64,000 nucleotides of DNA. Source: CBDFHF01 sp965247565. Its GTDB lineage: Bacteria; Pseudomonadota; Gammaproteobacteria; Methylococcales; Methylomonadaceae. Shown one piece after another: positions 26,899 to 35,857 of this stretch (the first letter of the stretch is position 1; each line of letters starts with the position of its first letter). Where the stretch lies: positions 1,116,001-1,180,000 of the forward strand of contig CBDFHF010000003.1 of NCBI GenBank assembly GCA_965247565.1. The letters are read 5' to 3'. The notes under the pieces were generated by a model. That model worked only from the letters and a program-made list of their open reading frames with translations, had not been told where the DNA came from and made no database searches. The translations under genes and the position numbers were made by a program.

Positions 26899-28883
26899 TG
26901 GCTGCAAAATTAGCCCATTGGTTTGTCAGTCTGTCTCGACAAAAAAAAACATTCATCTTAATCAGTGCGGATGTGTGCTTCGCATTATTTGCTCTGTGGT
27001 TGGCTTTTTCTTTGCGCTGGGGTGTGTTGTATAAGTTTAAAGGTGATGAGTGGTATTTACTGGCCGCCGCACCCTTGCTGGCAGTGCCTATTTTTATCCG
27101 TTTCGGTTTGTACCGCGCCATCATTCGTTATATCGAGATGCGGGCACTGTGGACCATAATTCAGGCGGTCACCATTTATGCTCTGGTTTTTGCCTTTGTG
27201 CTCTACCAGTCTGGGGTCAAAATTATCCCTCGCACCGTATCGCCACTGAATTGGTTGCTGATGCTGTTGTTTATCGGCAGCAGCCGCTTATTAGCACGTT
27301 GGTGGTTGGGGGAAACTTATTTTGCTTTAAGTGGGACGCGAGCTCAGATTGAGGTACGCAAGGATAATGTGATCATTTATGGGGCCGGTAGGGCTGGTGT
27401 GCAATTAGCTTCTGCATTGGGACATGGGCGCGAATTCAGACCTGTGGCGTTTATCGACGACGATGCCGCATTGCATAAAAGAAAAATTAATGGATTAAGA
27501 ATTTATCCGCTGAGTTCATTGGCCTATTTGATTAAAAGACACCAGGTCGCCAGCGTACTGTTAGCGATACCATCGGCAAGCAGGGCTCGCAAGGGCGAAT
27601 TAATCCGCATGCTGGAGCCGTATGCGGTGCATGTCATGTCGATGCCGGGTTTGTCTGATATTGCTCAGGGCAAGGTTACCGTCGATGCGCTGCAAGAGGT
27701 CGATATTGCTGATCTTTTAGGGCGTGATTCTGTCGCCCCGGATCAATCCTTATTACGGGCCAATATTTCTGGTAAGGTTGTTATGGTTACTGGTGCCGGT
27801 GGTTCTATTGGTGCGGAGCTCTGTCGACAAATTATTCATTTAGAGCCGGAAAAACTGATACTCTTCGAATTGAGTGAGTTTGCTCTTTACAGTATTGAAA
27901 AAGAACTCAATTATTCATTATCAAAATCAACAACTGAAAAAAAAATGCAGATTGTTGCTTTATTGGGTTCGGTGACCAATTCAAAGCGAGTCGAAAATAT
28001 CTGCACTACTTTCCGCGTGAAGACGATTTACCACGCTGCGGCTTATAAACATGTGCCTATGGTGGAAAAAAATCCGGGCGAAGCGATTAGCAATAATATT
28101 TTTGGTACGTTACATACGGCACAAGCTGCTATCAGGGCAAAAGTCGATACTTTTGTGTTGATTTCAACCGATAAAGCTGTTAGGCCCACCAACACAATGG
28201 GGGCAACCAAGCGAATGGCAGAGTTGATTTTACAGGCACTTAGTGCGGATGTAGCGCTTAAACGCCAGACTCGTTTTACCATGGTGCGGTTTGGTAATGT
28301 ATTAGGCTCGTCTGGCTCGGTGGTGCCGTTGTTCAGAGAACAAATAGCGCGCGGCGGGCCAGTGACAGTCACCGATGAACGCATTATCCGGTATTTTATG
28401 ACCATACCCGAAGCCGCACAGTTGGTCATTCAGGCGGGCGCGATGGGTTTGGGCGGAGATGTGTTTGTGTTGGATATGGGTGAGCCGATTCGTATTATTG
28501 ATCTAGCCAAACGTATGATTCATCTGAGTGGTTTAGAAATCAAAGATAAAAATCATCCGAACGGTGAAATTGCTATTCAGTTTACCGGTTTAAGACCCGG
28601 TGAAAAACTCTACGAAGAGTTGTTGATTGGTGATAAGGTTTCCGAGACTAGTCATGCTCGAATTATGCGTGCTGAAGAGCAGGTAATCACTTGGGCTGAG
28701 CTGGAAAAATTACTGGCAGCTTTAAATGATGCTACAAATCATGATGATTTCGGTGCCGTCAGGACAGTTTTTTCCCGCGCGGTGGCAGGTTTTATGCCAC
28801 AGTGTGATGTCGGCGATTTGCTTTGGACGCAGAGAAGAACGAATGAAATCACAAGTGCTGACAACGCCCAGACTGTTTCATGA
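26895..28883 (+). CDS. wbpM: WbpM/CapD-like UDP-GlcNAc 4,6-dehydratase
   Basis: The 662-residue inner-membrane dehydratase has four N-terminal transmembrane helices (about residues 17-115), a first Rossmann region VIIYGAGRAGVQLASAL near 158, and a second catalytic SDR domain starting VVMVTGAGGSIGAELCRQI near 294. ISTDKAVRPTNTMGATKRMAE is split as STDKA and TMGATKR; the Met in place of Tyr of YxxxK is the hallmark of WbpM/PglF enzymes. It removes water from UDP-GlcNAc to give UDP-4-keto-6-deoxy-GlcNAc for the WbpV-like enzyme. It ends the locus. Confidence 0.92.
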   Translation: MMAAKLAHWFVSLSRQKKTFILISADVCFALFALWLAFSLRWGVLYKFKGDEWYLLAAAPLLAVPIFIRFGLYRAIIRYIEMRALWTIIQAVTIYALVFAFVLYQSGVKIIPRTVSPLNWLLMLLFIGSSRLLARWWLGETYFALSGTRAQIEVRKDNVIIYGAGRAGVQLASALGHGREFRPVAFIDDDAALHKRKINGLRIYPLSSLAYLIKRHQVASVLLAIPSASRARKGELIRMLEPYAVHVMSMPGLSDIAQGKVTVDALQEVDIADLLGRDSVAPDQSLLRANISGKVVMVTGAGGSIGAELCRQIIHLEPEKLILFELSEFALYSIEKELNYSLSKSTTEKKMQIVALLGSVTNSKRVENICTTFRVKTIYHAAAYKHVPMVEKNPGEAISNNIFGTLHTAQAAIRAKVDTFVLISTDKAVRPTNTMGATKRMAELILQALSADVALKRQTRFTMVRFGNVLGSSGSVVPLFREQIARGGPVTVTDERIIRYFMTIPEAAQLVIQAGAMGLGGDVFVLDMGEPIRIIDLAKRMIHLSGLEIKDKNHPNGEIAIQFTGLRPGEKLYEELLIGDKVSETSHARIMRAEEQVITWAELEKLLAALNDATNHDDFGAVRTVFSRAVAGFMPQCDVGDLLWTQRRTNEITSADNAQTVS

Positions 28884-29008
28884 GGAGCTCTCAAAAATCA
28901 GGAAATACAAAAATGTGTGGATTGAGACGGTTCAACATTAAAAACACACGCAGTTACTTTTTCCCTGTATCGACTAAAAGTTTCTGATTTTGGCGTTCGT
29001 GGTTAATA

Positions 29009-29039
29009 TTTACATAAAAATTAGATTAAGCACTACAAT
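29009..29039 (+). promoter_or_regulatory. Weak promoter candidate for the LysR gene
   Basis: TTTACA at 29009-29014 and TACAAT at 29034-29039 resemble -35 and -10 boxes with a 19-base spacer, longer than ideal. They sit 35 bases before the LysR-family start, in the 191-base gap after wbpM. Confidence 0.28.
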
Positions 29040-29074
29040 CAGGCAAGATTTGCTATGACTAAAATGGGGTTTAA

Positions 29075-29983
29075 GTGGACAAGTTAATTAGCATGAATGT
29101 TTTTGTTCGAGTGGCAAAGGCTGGCAGCTTTGCCGGTGGCGCCCGGGATGTTGGTATTTCTAGAGCAATGGCGACTAAGCACATAATGCAGCTTGAAGGC
29201 TCGTTGGGTACCAGGCTGTTTAATCGTACCACGCGAAGTTTAAGCCTGACCGATGTTGGTGCTTCTTACCTAGAACGATGTCAACAGGTTTTGCTGGATA
29301 TAGACGAAATGGAATCGGCGGTCACGCATTTGCAGACTGAGCCTCGAGGGCTATTGAAAATTAGTGCGCCGCCAGCGATTGGATCAACGCATATTGCCAG
29401 AGCGGTTGCTGAGTTTTTAAAGTTACATCCGGATTTAAATATTGATTTGATTTTGCAGAGTAGCCCCGGTGATTTGATTGATGAGGGTATCGATCTCGCT
29501 ATCGTGTTGGGCAGTTTGGATGACACTAGCATGGTAGCGCGAAAATTGGCCACTTCATCGCTGGTCGTTTGTGGCTCCCCCGAATATTTGGCCAAGCATG
29601 GGACGCCGCAAACTCCAGAAGACCTAGAAAATCACAGTTGTTTGGTCAACTGGTCAATTTTACCCAGAAATAAATGGCGGTTTAAATGTGAAACCGGTTT
29701 AAAAGTCATTAATGTAACTGGGCGCATGCAGGCCAATGCGGCGCATCCCATACGCATTGGTGCCATTAATGGGTTAGGTTTAGTGATGTCTCCCACTTAT
29801 GTAGTAGGTAGAGATATAGAGAACGGTACACTGAAAGTGGTTTTGAGTAACTATCCTTTACCGCCATTAGATATTCATGCCATGTACCCACATAGAAAAT
29901 ATTTGTCGGCCAAAGTAAGAAGTTTTATGGACTTTCTGCAGGAATGGCTCGAACATCGAGCGAGTTTACCCGGCACGGAATAG
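29075..29983 (+). CDS. LysR-family transcriptional regulator
   Basis: The 302-residue protein has an N-terminal winged helix (residues 1-60): MNVFVRVAKAGSFAGGARDVG, then ISRAMATKHIMQLEGSLGTRLFNRTTRSLSLT split across the recognition helix and wing. Residues 90-295 form the periplasmic-binding-like effector domain beginning GLLKISAPPAIGSTHIA. It belongs to the group with close relatives of E. coli YafC/AaeR-like regulators (family pattern only). The start is GTG preceded by GGGG; an ATG six codons in is possible. The usual divergent target is absent and the next gene downstream is a pseudogene, so its target is unknown. Confidence 0.88.
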   Translation: MDKLISMNVFVRVAKAGSFAGGARDVGISRAMATKHIMQLEGSLGTRLFNRTTRSLSLTDVGASYLERCQQVLLDIDEMESAVTHLQTEPRGLLKISAPPAIGSTHIARAVAEFLKLHPDLNIDLILQSSPGDLIDEGIDLAIVLGSLDDTSMVARKLATSSLVVCGSPEYLAKHGTPQTPEDLENHSCLVNWSILPRNKWRFKCETGLKVINVTGRMQANAAHPIRIGAINGLGLVMSPTYVVGRDIENGTLKVVLSNYPLPPLDIHAMYPHRKYLSAKVRSFMDFLQEWLEHRASLPGTE

Positions 29984-29993
29984 TGATGGCATT

Positions 29994-30488
29994 GTGTGTG
30001 GCAAATGGGACGGCATTTATAGCAGGTTAGCGCTAGATTCCAGTTCGGGAGCTCCTGTGCTGGGCGAAAGCCAGTTCTCACTGCCAAAGTGCGGGCATGC
30101 TTTGGATTTGGCTTGCGGATTGGGTGAGAATGTTGTCTTTTTAGAGGAATAAGGTCTGGCGGTAACTGTCGGGGATATTTCCAAGATTGCTATTGGTCAA
30201 TTGCACACTTATGCCGGGCAAAAGGCCTGCAAATCAACGTCTGTCAGCGAAATATCAATAGGCAGGTTTTTTTGTTGAGGCCAGCTTCGATGTCATTGTC
30301 GTGAGGCGATTTCTTGACCGCAAACTAATGGATGCCATAATAAGCGAACTTAAACCAGGTGGATTACTTTTTATCAAACTTTTATGCGAGAAAAAGTCTG
30401 TCCTTCAGAGCGCGTTGCCCGGCATATTCCCGGTAGCCCTGAGTCTTTTATGAGAAAACGAGCTATTGAGATTGTTCCCCGGCCTTAG
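29994..30488 (+). pseudogene. Decayed class I SAM-dependent methyltransferase
   Basis: Reading this stretch in shifting frames gives a recognisable TehB-like methyltransferase. KWDGIYSRLAL is followed by the SAM motif ALDLACGLGENVVFLEE near 30105-30149. An in-frame TAA at 30150-30152 comes next, then GLAVTVGDISKIAIGQL in the same frame. After a further stop near 30280 the frame changes to FDVIVVRR...LKPGGLLFIKLL, and after another shift to IPGSPESFMRKRAIEIV ending in TAG at 30486-30488. At least one nonsense mutation and two frameshifts make it non-functional. No other convincing gene occupies 29984-30563. Confidence 0.85.
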
Positions 30489-30563
30489 AATAGTTTTTTA
30501 CAGGGAAATACGAAACGAGGTGCAATTTGTAGGTCAATAATTTATATCGAATGGATATTGCTA

Positions 30564-30956
30564 ATGATAGAAAATCTTGATCCCCGGCAAGCTTGGGAAT
30601 TATTACAAGAAAATGCCGATGCGGTGTTAGTTGACGTCAGAACGAAAATTGAGCATTTGTTTGTAGGGCATCCTCCCAATGCGATTCATGTTGCCTGGAA
30701 AGAGGCACCAGATTGGCAAGTGAACCCACAATTTGTTGCAGATGTCAAAAAGGCTGTTCCCGATCTTGATGCGCCTTTGTTGCTACTATGCCGAAGCGGA
30801 CAGCGTTCACTGGATGCGGCAAAAGCCTTGGAAGAAGCTGGCTATCAGTTACTTATTAACATCGTGGATGGTTTTGAAGGACCACTGGATGATAAGAAGC
30901 ATCGAGGTAATCTGGGTGGATGGAGGTTTTATAATCTGCCTTGGCAACAAAGTTGA
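30564..30956 (+). CDS. Rhodanese-domain protein
   Basis: The 130-residue protein is a single rhodanese (sulfurtransferase-like) domain. LDPRQAWELLQENADAVLVDVR is split into helix and strand at residues 5-26, and the active-site loop LCRSGQRS near 78-85 contains the catalytic Cys and the CRSGxRS pattern. DGFEGPLDDKKHRG follows near 108. Such proteins relay sulfane sulfur or bind persulfides in the cytoplasm; no partner is evident. The ATG at 30564 has GGA at a suitable distance, and a TTG two codons upstream is the alternative. It directly follows the methyltransferase pseudogene. Confidence 0.88.
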   Translation: MIENLDPRQAWELLQENADAVLVDVRTKIEHLFVGHPPNAIHVAWKEAPDWQVNPQFVADVKKAVPDLDAPLLLLCRSGQRSLDAAKALEEAGYQLLINIVDGFEGPLDDKKHRGNLGGWRFYNLPWQQS

Positions 30957-31158
30957 ATAAATTCACGTAATTGATTGCATTAATCGGATCGTTTTCCGCG
31001 TAATCTAGCCAATCCAGTGCTACCATAATCCTCTAATTATTTTCTTGCCCTACTTTTACTAATCTTGCCAGGTACTTCTCAGCATGGCCTATGCTTGCAA
31101 GAGTGGCAGCAAGCAATTAAACCTATTTTTTTACTATATATTGAAGAGTACCTACAAA

Positions 31159-32967
31159 GTGATTGAAAAATTAAGAAATATTGCCATTATTGCCCACGTT
31201 GATCATGGCAAAACCACTTTAGTCGATAAATTGCTGCAGCAATCAGGCACTTTTGCTGCGCACACTAAAGTTACTGAGCGCATCATGGATTCTAATGATA
31301 TAGAGAAAGAGCGCGGCATTACTATTCTGGCTAAGAATACCGCTCTAGATTGGAACGGTTACCATATCAATATCGTTGATACCCCAGGCCATGCTGACTT
31401 CGGCGGCGAAGTTGAACGGGTTCTGTCGATGGTCGATTCCGTATTATTACTGGTTGACGCTGTGGACGGCCCTATGCCACAAACTCGTTTTGTGACCCAA
31501 AAAGCTTTTGCGTTAGGATTAAAACCTATCGTGGTCATCAACAAAATCGACCGACCAGGAGCCCGCCCGGATTGGGTTGTCGACCAAACTTTCGACTTAT
31601 TCGATCGCTTGGGTGCCACCGATGAACAGTTGGATTTTCCGATTGTGTATGCGTCGGCGATTAATGGTTATGCTGGTCTGGAATCCACCGTGGCCGATGG
31701 CGATATGACCCCGTTATTTGAAACTATCATCGAAAAAGTCAGTCCGCCACCGGTTAATGTCGATGGCCCATTTCAAATGCAGGTTTCCAGCCTGGACTAC
31801 AATACTTACACTGGTGTCATTGGGGTTGGCCGTATTCAGCGCGGCACGATTAAACCTAATCAACAGCTGATTATCGTCAATCGTGAAGGCGTAGAACGTA
31901 AAGGCCGTATGCTGCAGGTCTTTGGTTTTCACGGCTTGGAGCGCGTCGAAGTTCAAGAGGCGCGGGCCGGCGATATTATTGCTTTCGCGGGCATCGAAAA
32001 ACTGGAAATCTCCGACACCATCTGTAGCCCGGATTGTGTAGAAATTATGCCGCCGCTCTCCGTTGACGAACCGACGGTAACCATGACTTTTCAAGTCAAC
32101 AATTCTCCGTTTGCCGGCAAAGAAGGCAAGTTTGTTACCACGAGACAAATTCGCGACCGCTTAGAAAAGGAGTTACAACATAACGTTGCTTTAAAAGTCG
32201 AAGACACTGCCGACCCGGATAAATTTAAAGTATCGGGCCGTGGCGAATTGCACTTATCAGTGCTGATTGAAAATATGCGTCGTGAAGGCTTTGAAATGGG
32301 GGTGTCACGCCCTGAAGTGATCATCAAAGAAATTGATGGTAAAAAATGCGAACCGTTTGAAATGGTCACCATCGAGGTAGAGGAAGAGCACCAAGGCGCT
32401 ATCATGGAAAAATTGGGCGACCGCAAAGCCGATTTAACCAATATGGTACCCGACGGCAAAGGTCGAATTCGTTTGGAATACATGATGCCCTCGCGTGGCC
32501 TGATTGGTTTTCAGACCGAATTTATGACCGCCACCTCCGGTTCGGGCTTGCTCTATCATGTTTTTGATCATTACGGACCCATGAAAGCCGGCGATGTTGG
32601 TAATCGCATGCGCGGCGTCATGATTTCCATGGTTGCTGGCAAAGCGGTAACTTACTCTTTACATCCATTGCAAGAACGCGGAGAGTTATTGCTGGTTAAT
32701 GGTGATGAAGTCTATGAAGGTATGCTGGTCGGCTTGCATTCACGCAGTAATGATTTATGCGTCAATCCGTGCAAGCCTAAGCAGTTAACCAACGTGCGTG
32801 CCTCGGGCACCGATGAAAGCTTGGTTTTGGCAAGAATTCAAAAGTTGACTTTGGAACAGGCATTAGAGTTTATTGCTGAAGATGAATTGGTAGAAGTAAC
32901 ACCTAAATCAATACGTTTACGTAAAAAGCTGTTGACTGAAAACGAGCGTAAAAGAGCAGCAAAATAG
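31159..32967 (+). CDS. typA: GTP-binding ribosome-associated factor TypA/BipA
   Basis: This 602-residue translational GTPase binds the ribosome and helps 50S assembly at low temperature and under stress. Domain evidence: G1 AHVDHGKTTLVDKLL, G2 ERGITILAKNTA, G3 DTPGHADFGGEVERV and G4 NKIDRPGARPDWVVDQ at residues 10-145, then the domain II barrel, EF-G-like domains and the TypA-specific C-terminal domain (MPSRGLIGFQTEFMT near 440). The start is GTG, giving the canonical IEKLRNIAIIAHVDHGK beginning; extending to 31084 would add 25 unconserved residues. Confidence 0.96.
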   Translation: MIEKLRNIAIIAHVDHGKTTLVDKLLQQSGTFAAHTKVTERIMDSNDIEKERGITILAKNTALDWNGYHINIVDTPGHADFGGEVERVLSMVDSVLLLVDAVDGPMPQTRFVTQKAFALGLKPIVVINKIDRPGARPDWVVDQTFDLFDRLGATDEQLDFPIVYASAINGYAGLESTVADGDMTPLFETIIEKVSPPPVNVDGPFQMQVSSLDYNTYTGVIGVGRIQRGTIKPNQQLIIVNREGVERKGRMLQVFGFHGLERVEVQEARAGDIIAFAGIEKLEISDTICSPDCVEIMPPLSVDEPTVTMTFQVNNSPFAGKEGKFVTTRQIRDRLEKELQHNVALKVEDTADPDKFKVSGRGELHLSVLIENMRREGFEMGVSRPEVIIKEIDGKKCEPFEMVTIEVEEEHQGAIMEKLGDRKADLTNMVPDGKGRIRLEYMMPSRGLIGFQTEFMTATSGSGLLYHVFDHYGPMKAGDVGNRMRGVMISMVAGKAVTYSLHPLQERGELLLVNGDEVYEGMLVGLHSRSNDLCVNPCKPKQLTNVRASGTDESLVLARIQKLTLEQALEFIAEDELVEVTPKSIRLRKKLLTENERKRAAK

Positions 32968-33039
32968 AAAACTTTCGGTGTGAAAGAATAGAATCTTATT
33001 TAAAATGCTAACTTTATCAAATTTAGATATATAGCGATC

Positions 33040-33633
33040 ATGGATCAACGCATTGCAGAAGTAGAGCGCAACACGCTTGAAACTCAAATCAAAGTTAAAA
33101 TCAATTTGGACGGAGCTGGCAACTCCGGTTTTGCTATCGGTATTCCGTTTCTTGAACATATGCTGGATCAAATTGCCAGACATGGCTTGATCGACATGGA
33201 TATTATCGCGCAAGGTGACTTGGATATTGATGATCATCACACTGTTGAAGATGTCGGCATAACTTTAGGTCAAGCATTTGCTAAAGCTATGGGTAATAAA
33301 AAGGGCATTTATCGCTACGGGCATGCCTATGTTCCGCTTGATGAGGCCTTGTCTCGAGTAGTTATTGATTTTTCCGGTCGGCCAGGCTTGTTTTATCAGG
33401 TTAATTATCCGAAAGCGATGATTGGGCGGTTTGATGTCGATTTGTTTCGCGAGTTTTTCCAAGGATTTGTTAATCATGCCGGGGTGACTTTGCATATCGA
33501 TAATTTGAAAGGTGCTAACGCTCATCATATTGCCGAAACCATCTTTAAGGCCATGGGGCGTGCCATACGAATGGCGGCCGCAGCCGATGATCGAATGGCT
33601 GGTATTATGCCCTCCACCAAAGGCACTCTCTAA
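33040..33633 (+). CDS. hisB: Imidazoleglycerol-phosphate dehydratase
   Basis: The 197-residue enzyme is the monofunctional HisB dehydratase, without the N-terminal phosphatase of enterobacterial HisB. It converts imidazole glycerol phosphate to imidazole acetol phosphate. The two manganese-binding HHTVEDVGI-type motifs are visible: DHHTVEDVGITLGQA near 67 and NAHHIAETIFKAMGRA near 163. FLEHMLDQIARHG near 35 is also conserved. It is first in the hisBHAFIE-tatABC run. Confidence 0.97.
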   Translation: MDQRIAEVERNTLETQIKVKINLDGAGNSGFAIGIPFLEHMLDQIARHGLIDMDIIAQGDLDIDDHHTVEDVGITLGQAFAKAMGNKKGIYRYGHAYVPLDEALSRVVIDFSGRPGLFYQVNYPKAMIGRFDVDLFREFFQGFVNHAGVTLHIDNLKGANAHHIAETIFKAMGRAIRMAAAADDRMAGIMPSTKGTL

Positions 33634-33651
33634 CTCAACTCTATAAAACTT

Positions 33652-34290
33652 ATGACTTCTGTTGCTGTTATTGATTATGGAATGGGGAATTTACATTCCA
33701 TCGCCAAAGCCCTACAACATGCCGCGCCTGAAGTGATTGTCAGAGTCGTAAGCGATGCGAAAGCTATTTTGCAATCAGATCGTGTAGTATTTCCGGGTGT
33801 CGGCGCGATTAGGGATTGCATGCACGCTTTAGAAAAAACTGGGTTAACGGAAGTTATTCGGGAAGTTGCTAAAAACAAACCATTTTTGGGCATTTGCTTA
33901 GGCATGCAAGCATTGTTGGCAGATAACGAAGAAAATGGCGGTACCGATTGTTTAAATATTTTATCCGGTCATGTGCGTCGTTTTTCCGAGCCATTGCGAG
34001 GCGGCGTCGGAGATGTTTTAAAAGTTCCGCATATGGGTTGGAATCAAGTCCATCAGCAACAGCTGCATCCTTTGTGGCAAAAGATTCCGCAGGACAGTCG
34101 ATTTTATTTTGTGCACAGTTATTATGCCCAGCCCGATGATCCAGCCATTATTGCCGCGACTAGCAATTATCCTGATGCTTTTGCTTGCGCTTTAGCACAG
34201 GATAATATTTTCGCCGTGCAATTTCACCCTGAAAAAAGCCAAGCGGCAGGTTTGCAGCTGCTAAGTAACTTTTTACACTGGGATGGATAG
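33652..34290 (+). CDS. hisH: Imidazole glycerol phosphate synthase, glutaminase subunit
   Basis: This class I glutamine amidotransferase (212 aa) provides ammonia to HisF. Evidence is VIDYGMGNLHSIAKAL at the N-terminus, the nucleophile elbow FLGICLGMQALL near 80 with Cys, and the His-Glu pair AVQFHPEKSQ near 193. VFPGVGAIRDCM near 46 is the family oxyanion-strand region. It is 18 bases after hisB, and hisA and hisF follow. Confidence 0.97.
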   Translation: MTSVAVIDYGMGNLHSIAKALQHAAPEVIVRVVSDAKAILQSDRVVFPGVGAIRDCMHALEKTGLTEVIREVAKNKPFLGICLGMQALLADNEENGGTDCLNILSGHVRRFSEPLRGGVGDVLKVPHMGWNQVHQQQLHPLWQKIPQDSRFYFVHSYYAQPDDPAIIAATSNYPDAFACALAQDNIFAVQFHPEKSQAAGLQLLSNFLHWDG

Positions 34291-34347
34291 CCTCTCTGTT
34301 TTTATAAATCTGAATTTTCGATAAATGCCATTAAGGATTTTAGTTTT

Positions 34348-35079
34348 ATGTTGTTAATACCCGCAATCGATTTAAAAGAAGGAAAATGCGTCCGCTTGCG
34401 CCAAGGTCGCATGGAAGAAGATACGGTTTTTTCAGACGATCCGGTAGCGGTTGCGGCTAAATGGGTTGAGGCCGGTGCAAAAAGGATACATCTGGTTGAT
34501 TTGGACGGTGCATTTGCCGGAAAGCCAAAAAACGCTGGAGTCATTAATGAAATTGTTAAAGCTTATCCGCAAATTCCTATTCAAATTGGTGGCGGTATTC
34601 GAGATGAAGATACTATTCAAGCTTACCTGGATGCCGGAGTGGAATATGTGATAATCGGTACCAAAGCTGTTAATGAACCGAATTTTGTTAAGAACATGGC
34701 ATTGGAGTATCCGCGCCACATAATTATTGGGCTGGATGCAAAAGACGGCAAAGTGGCGATTGACGGGTGGTCCAAATTGTCCAAGCACGATGTAGTCGAT
34801 TTGGCTAAGCACTTTGAGGCTGATGGCGTAGAGGCTATTATTTATACTGACATTTCCAGAGATGGCATGATGCAGGGCGTCAATGTCGAAGCAACAGCAC
34901 GTCTGGCTAGGGCAATTACTATCCCAGTTATTGCTTCAGGTGGGATCACTAATATTGATGATATTAAAGCCTTAGGTGCAGTTGCTGGCGAAGGCATTAT
35001 GGGGGCAATTACTGGACGTGCTATTTACGAAGGGACATTGGATTTTGCCGAGGCGGCTTTGTTAGCGGAATCTTTTTAA
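34348..35079 (+). CDS. hisA: Phosphoribosylformimino-5-aminoimidazole carboxamide ribotide isomerase
   Basis: The 243-residue TIM barrel begins LLIPAIDLKEGKCVRLRQG, with the first catalytic Asp in AIDL. HLVDLDGAFAGKP, QIGGGIRDEDT, YTDISRDGMMQGVN (second catalytic Asp) and VIASGGITNIDD provide the phosphate-binding half-barrel repeats. It carries out the Amadori rearrangement before HisF/HisH. The length is normal and hisF starts four bases later. Confidence 0.97.
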   Translation: MLLIPAIDLKEGKCVRLRQGRMEEDTVFSDDPVAVAAKWVEAGAKRIHLVDLDGAFAGKPKNAGVINEIVKAYPQIPIQIGGGIRDEDTIQAYLDAGVEYVIIGTKAVNEPNFVKNMALEYPRHIIIGLDAKDGKVAIDGWSKLSKHDVVDLAKHFEADGVEAIIYTDISRDGMMQGVNVEATARLARAITIPVIASGGITNIDDIKALGAVAGEGIMGAITGRAIYEGTLDFAEAALLAESF

Positions 35080-35083
35080 AATT

Positions 35084-35857
35084 ATGAGCTTAGCTAAGCG
35101 CATAATTCCTTGTCTTGATGTCGACAATGGTCGGGTTGTTAAAGGCGTAAAATTTGTTGATATTCGCGACGCTGGCGATCCAGTCGAAATTGCTAGACGT
35201 TATGATCGCGAAGGTGCTGATGAAATTACTTTTCTGGATATTACCGCCACTCATGATAACCGGGATACGATTGTGCACGTTGTTGAGCAGGTTGCCAGCG
35301 AAGTTTTCATTCCGTTAACTGTCGGCGGAGGTATTCGAACTTTGGATGATATTCGGCGCATGCTCAATGCTGGCGCCGATAAAGTAGGCATTAACAGTGC
35401 TGCTGTATTTAATCCGGAATTTGTCCGTGAAGCTGCCGAACGCTTTGGGTCTCAGTGCATAGTGGTTGCTATAGATGCTAAAAAAGTCAGCCAAGCAGAC
35501 GAAAAAAAACGCTGGGAAATTTTTACCCACGGTGGTCGTAAATCAACAGGTATTGACGCCATCGCTTGGGCCAAAAAAATGGCGGACTTCGGTGCCGGGG
35601 AAATTTTGTTAACCAGTATGGACAGGGATGGTACTAGAGAAGGTTTTGATTTGCCTTTGACCAAGGCCATTAGTGAGGCTGTGTCTGTGCCAGTGATTGC
35701 TTCAGGTGGTGTGGGATGTTTAGATCATTTGGCTGATGGCATACTCGAAGGTAAAGCCGATGCTGTTCTGGCGGCCAGTATTTTTCATTTTGCTGAATAC
35801 ACTATTCAAGAGGCAAAAGTGCGTATGGCAGAGCGGGGCATAGAGGTGCGATTATGA
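35084..35857 (+). CDS. hisF: Imidazole glycerol phosphate synthase, cyclase subunit
   Basis: The 257-residue TIM-barrel cyclase opens AKRIIPCLDVDNGRVVKG, with the catalytic Asp in CLDVD. PLTVGGGIRTLDDIRRML, LLTSMDRDGTREGFD (second catalytic Asp) and VIASGGVGCLDHLADG follow. With HisH it forms imidazole glycerol phosphate and AICAR, the latter feeding PurH encoded later in the window. The stop overlaps hisI by four bases (ATGA). Confidence 0.97.
   Translation: MSLAKRIIPCLDVDNGRVVKGVKFVDIRDAGDPVEIARRYDREGADEITFLDITATHDNRDTIVHVVEQVASEVFIPLTVGGGIRTLDDIRRMLNAGADKVGINSAAVFNPEFVREAAERFGSQCIVVAIDAKKVSQADEKKRWEIFTHGGRKSTGIDAIAWAKKMADFGAGEILLTSMDRDGTREGFDLPLTKAISEAVSVPVIASGGVGCLDHLADGILEGKADAVLAASIFHFAEYTIQEAKVRMAERGIEVRL

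Noticed and set aside
222..28883. Wzy polymerase among the polysaccharide genes
   Set aside because: The only polytopic proteins are the MBOAT, the flippase, the WbpL-like transferase and the WbpM N-terminus; each has its own family motifs and none resembles Wzy.
28884..28976. Short ORF after wbpM beginning MCGLRRFN
   Set aside because: About 24 codons, no ribosome binding site and no similarity to amidotransferases beyond MCG; regarded as chance.
31084..31158. N-terminal extension of typA
   Set aside because: The 25 added residues do not look like TypA; the GTG at 31159 gives the conserved beginning.
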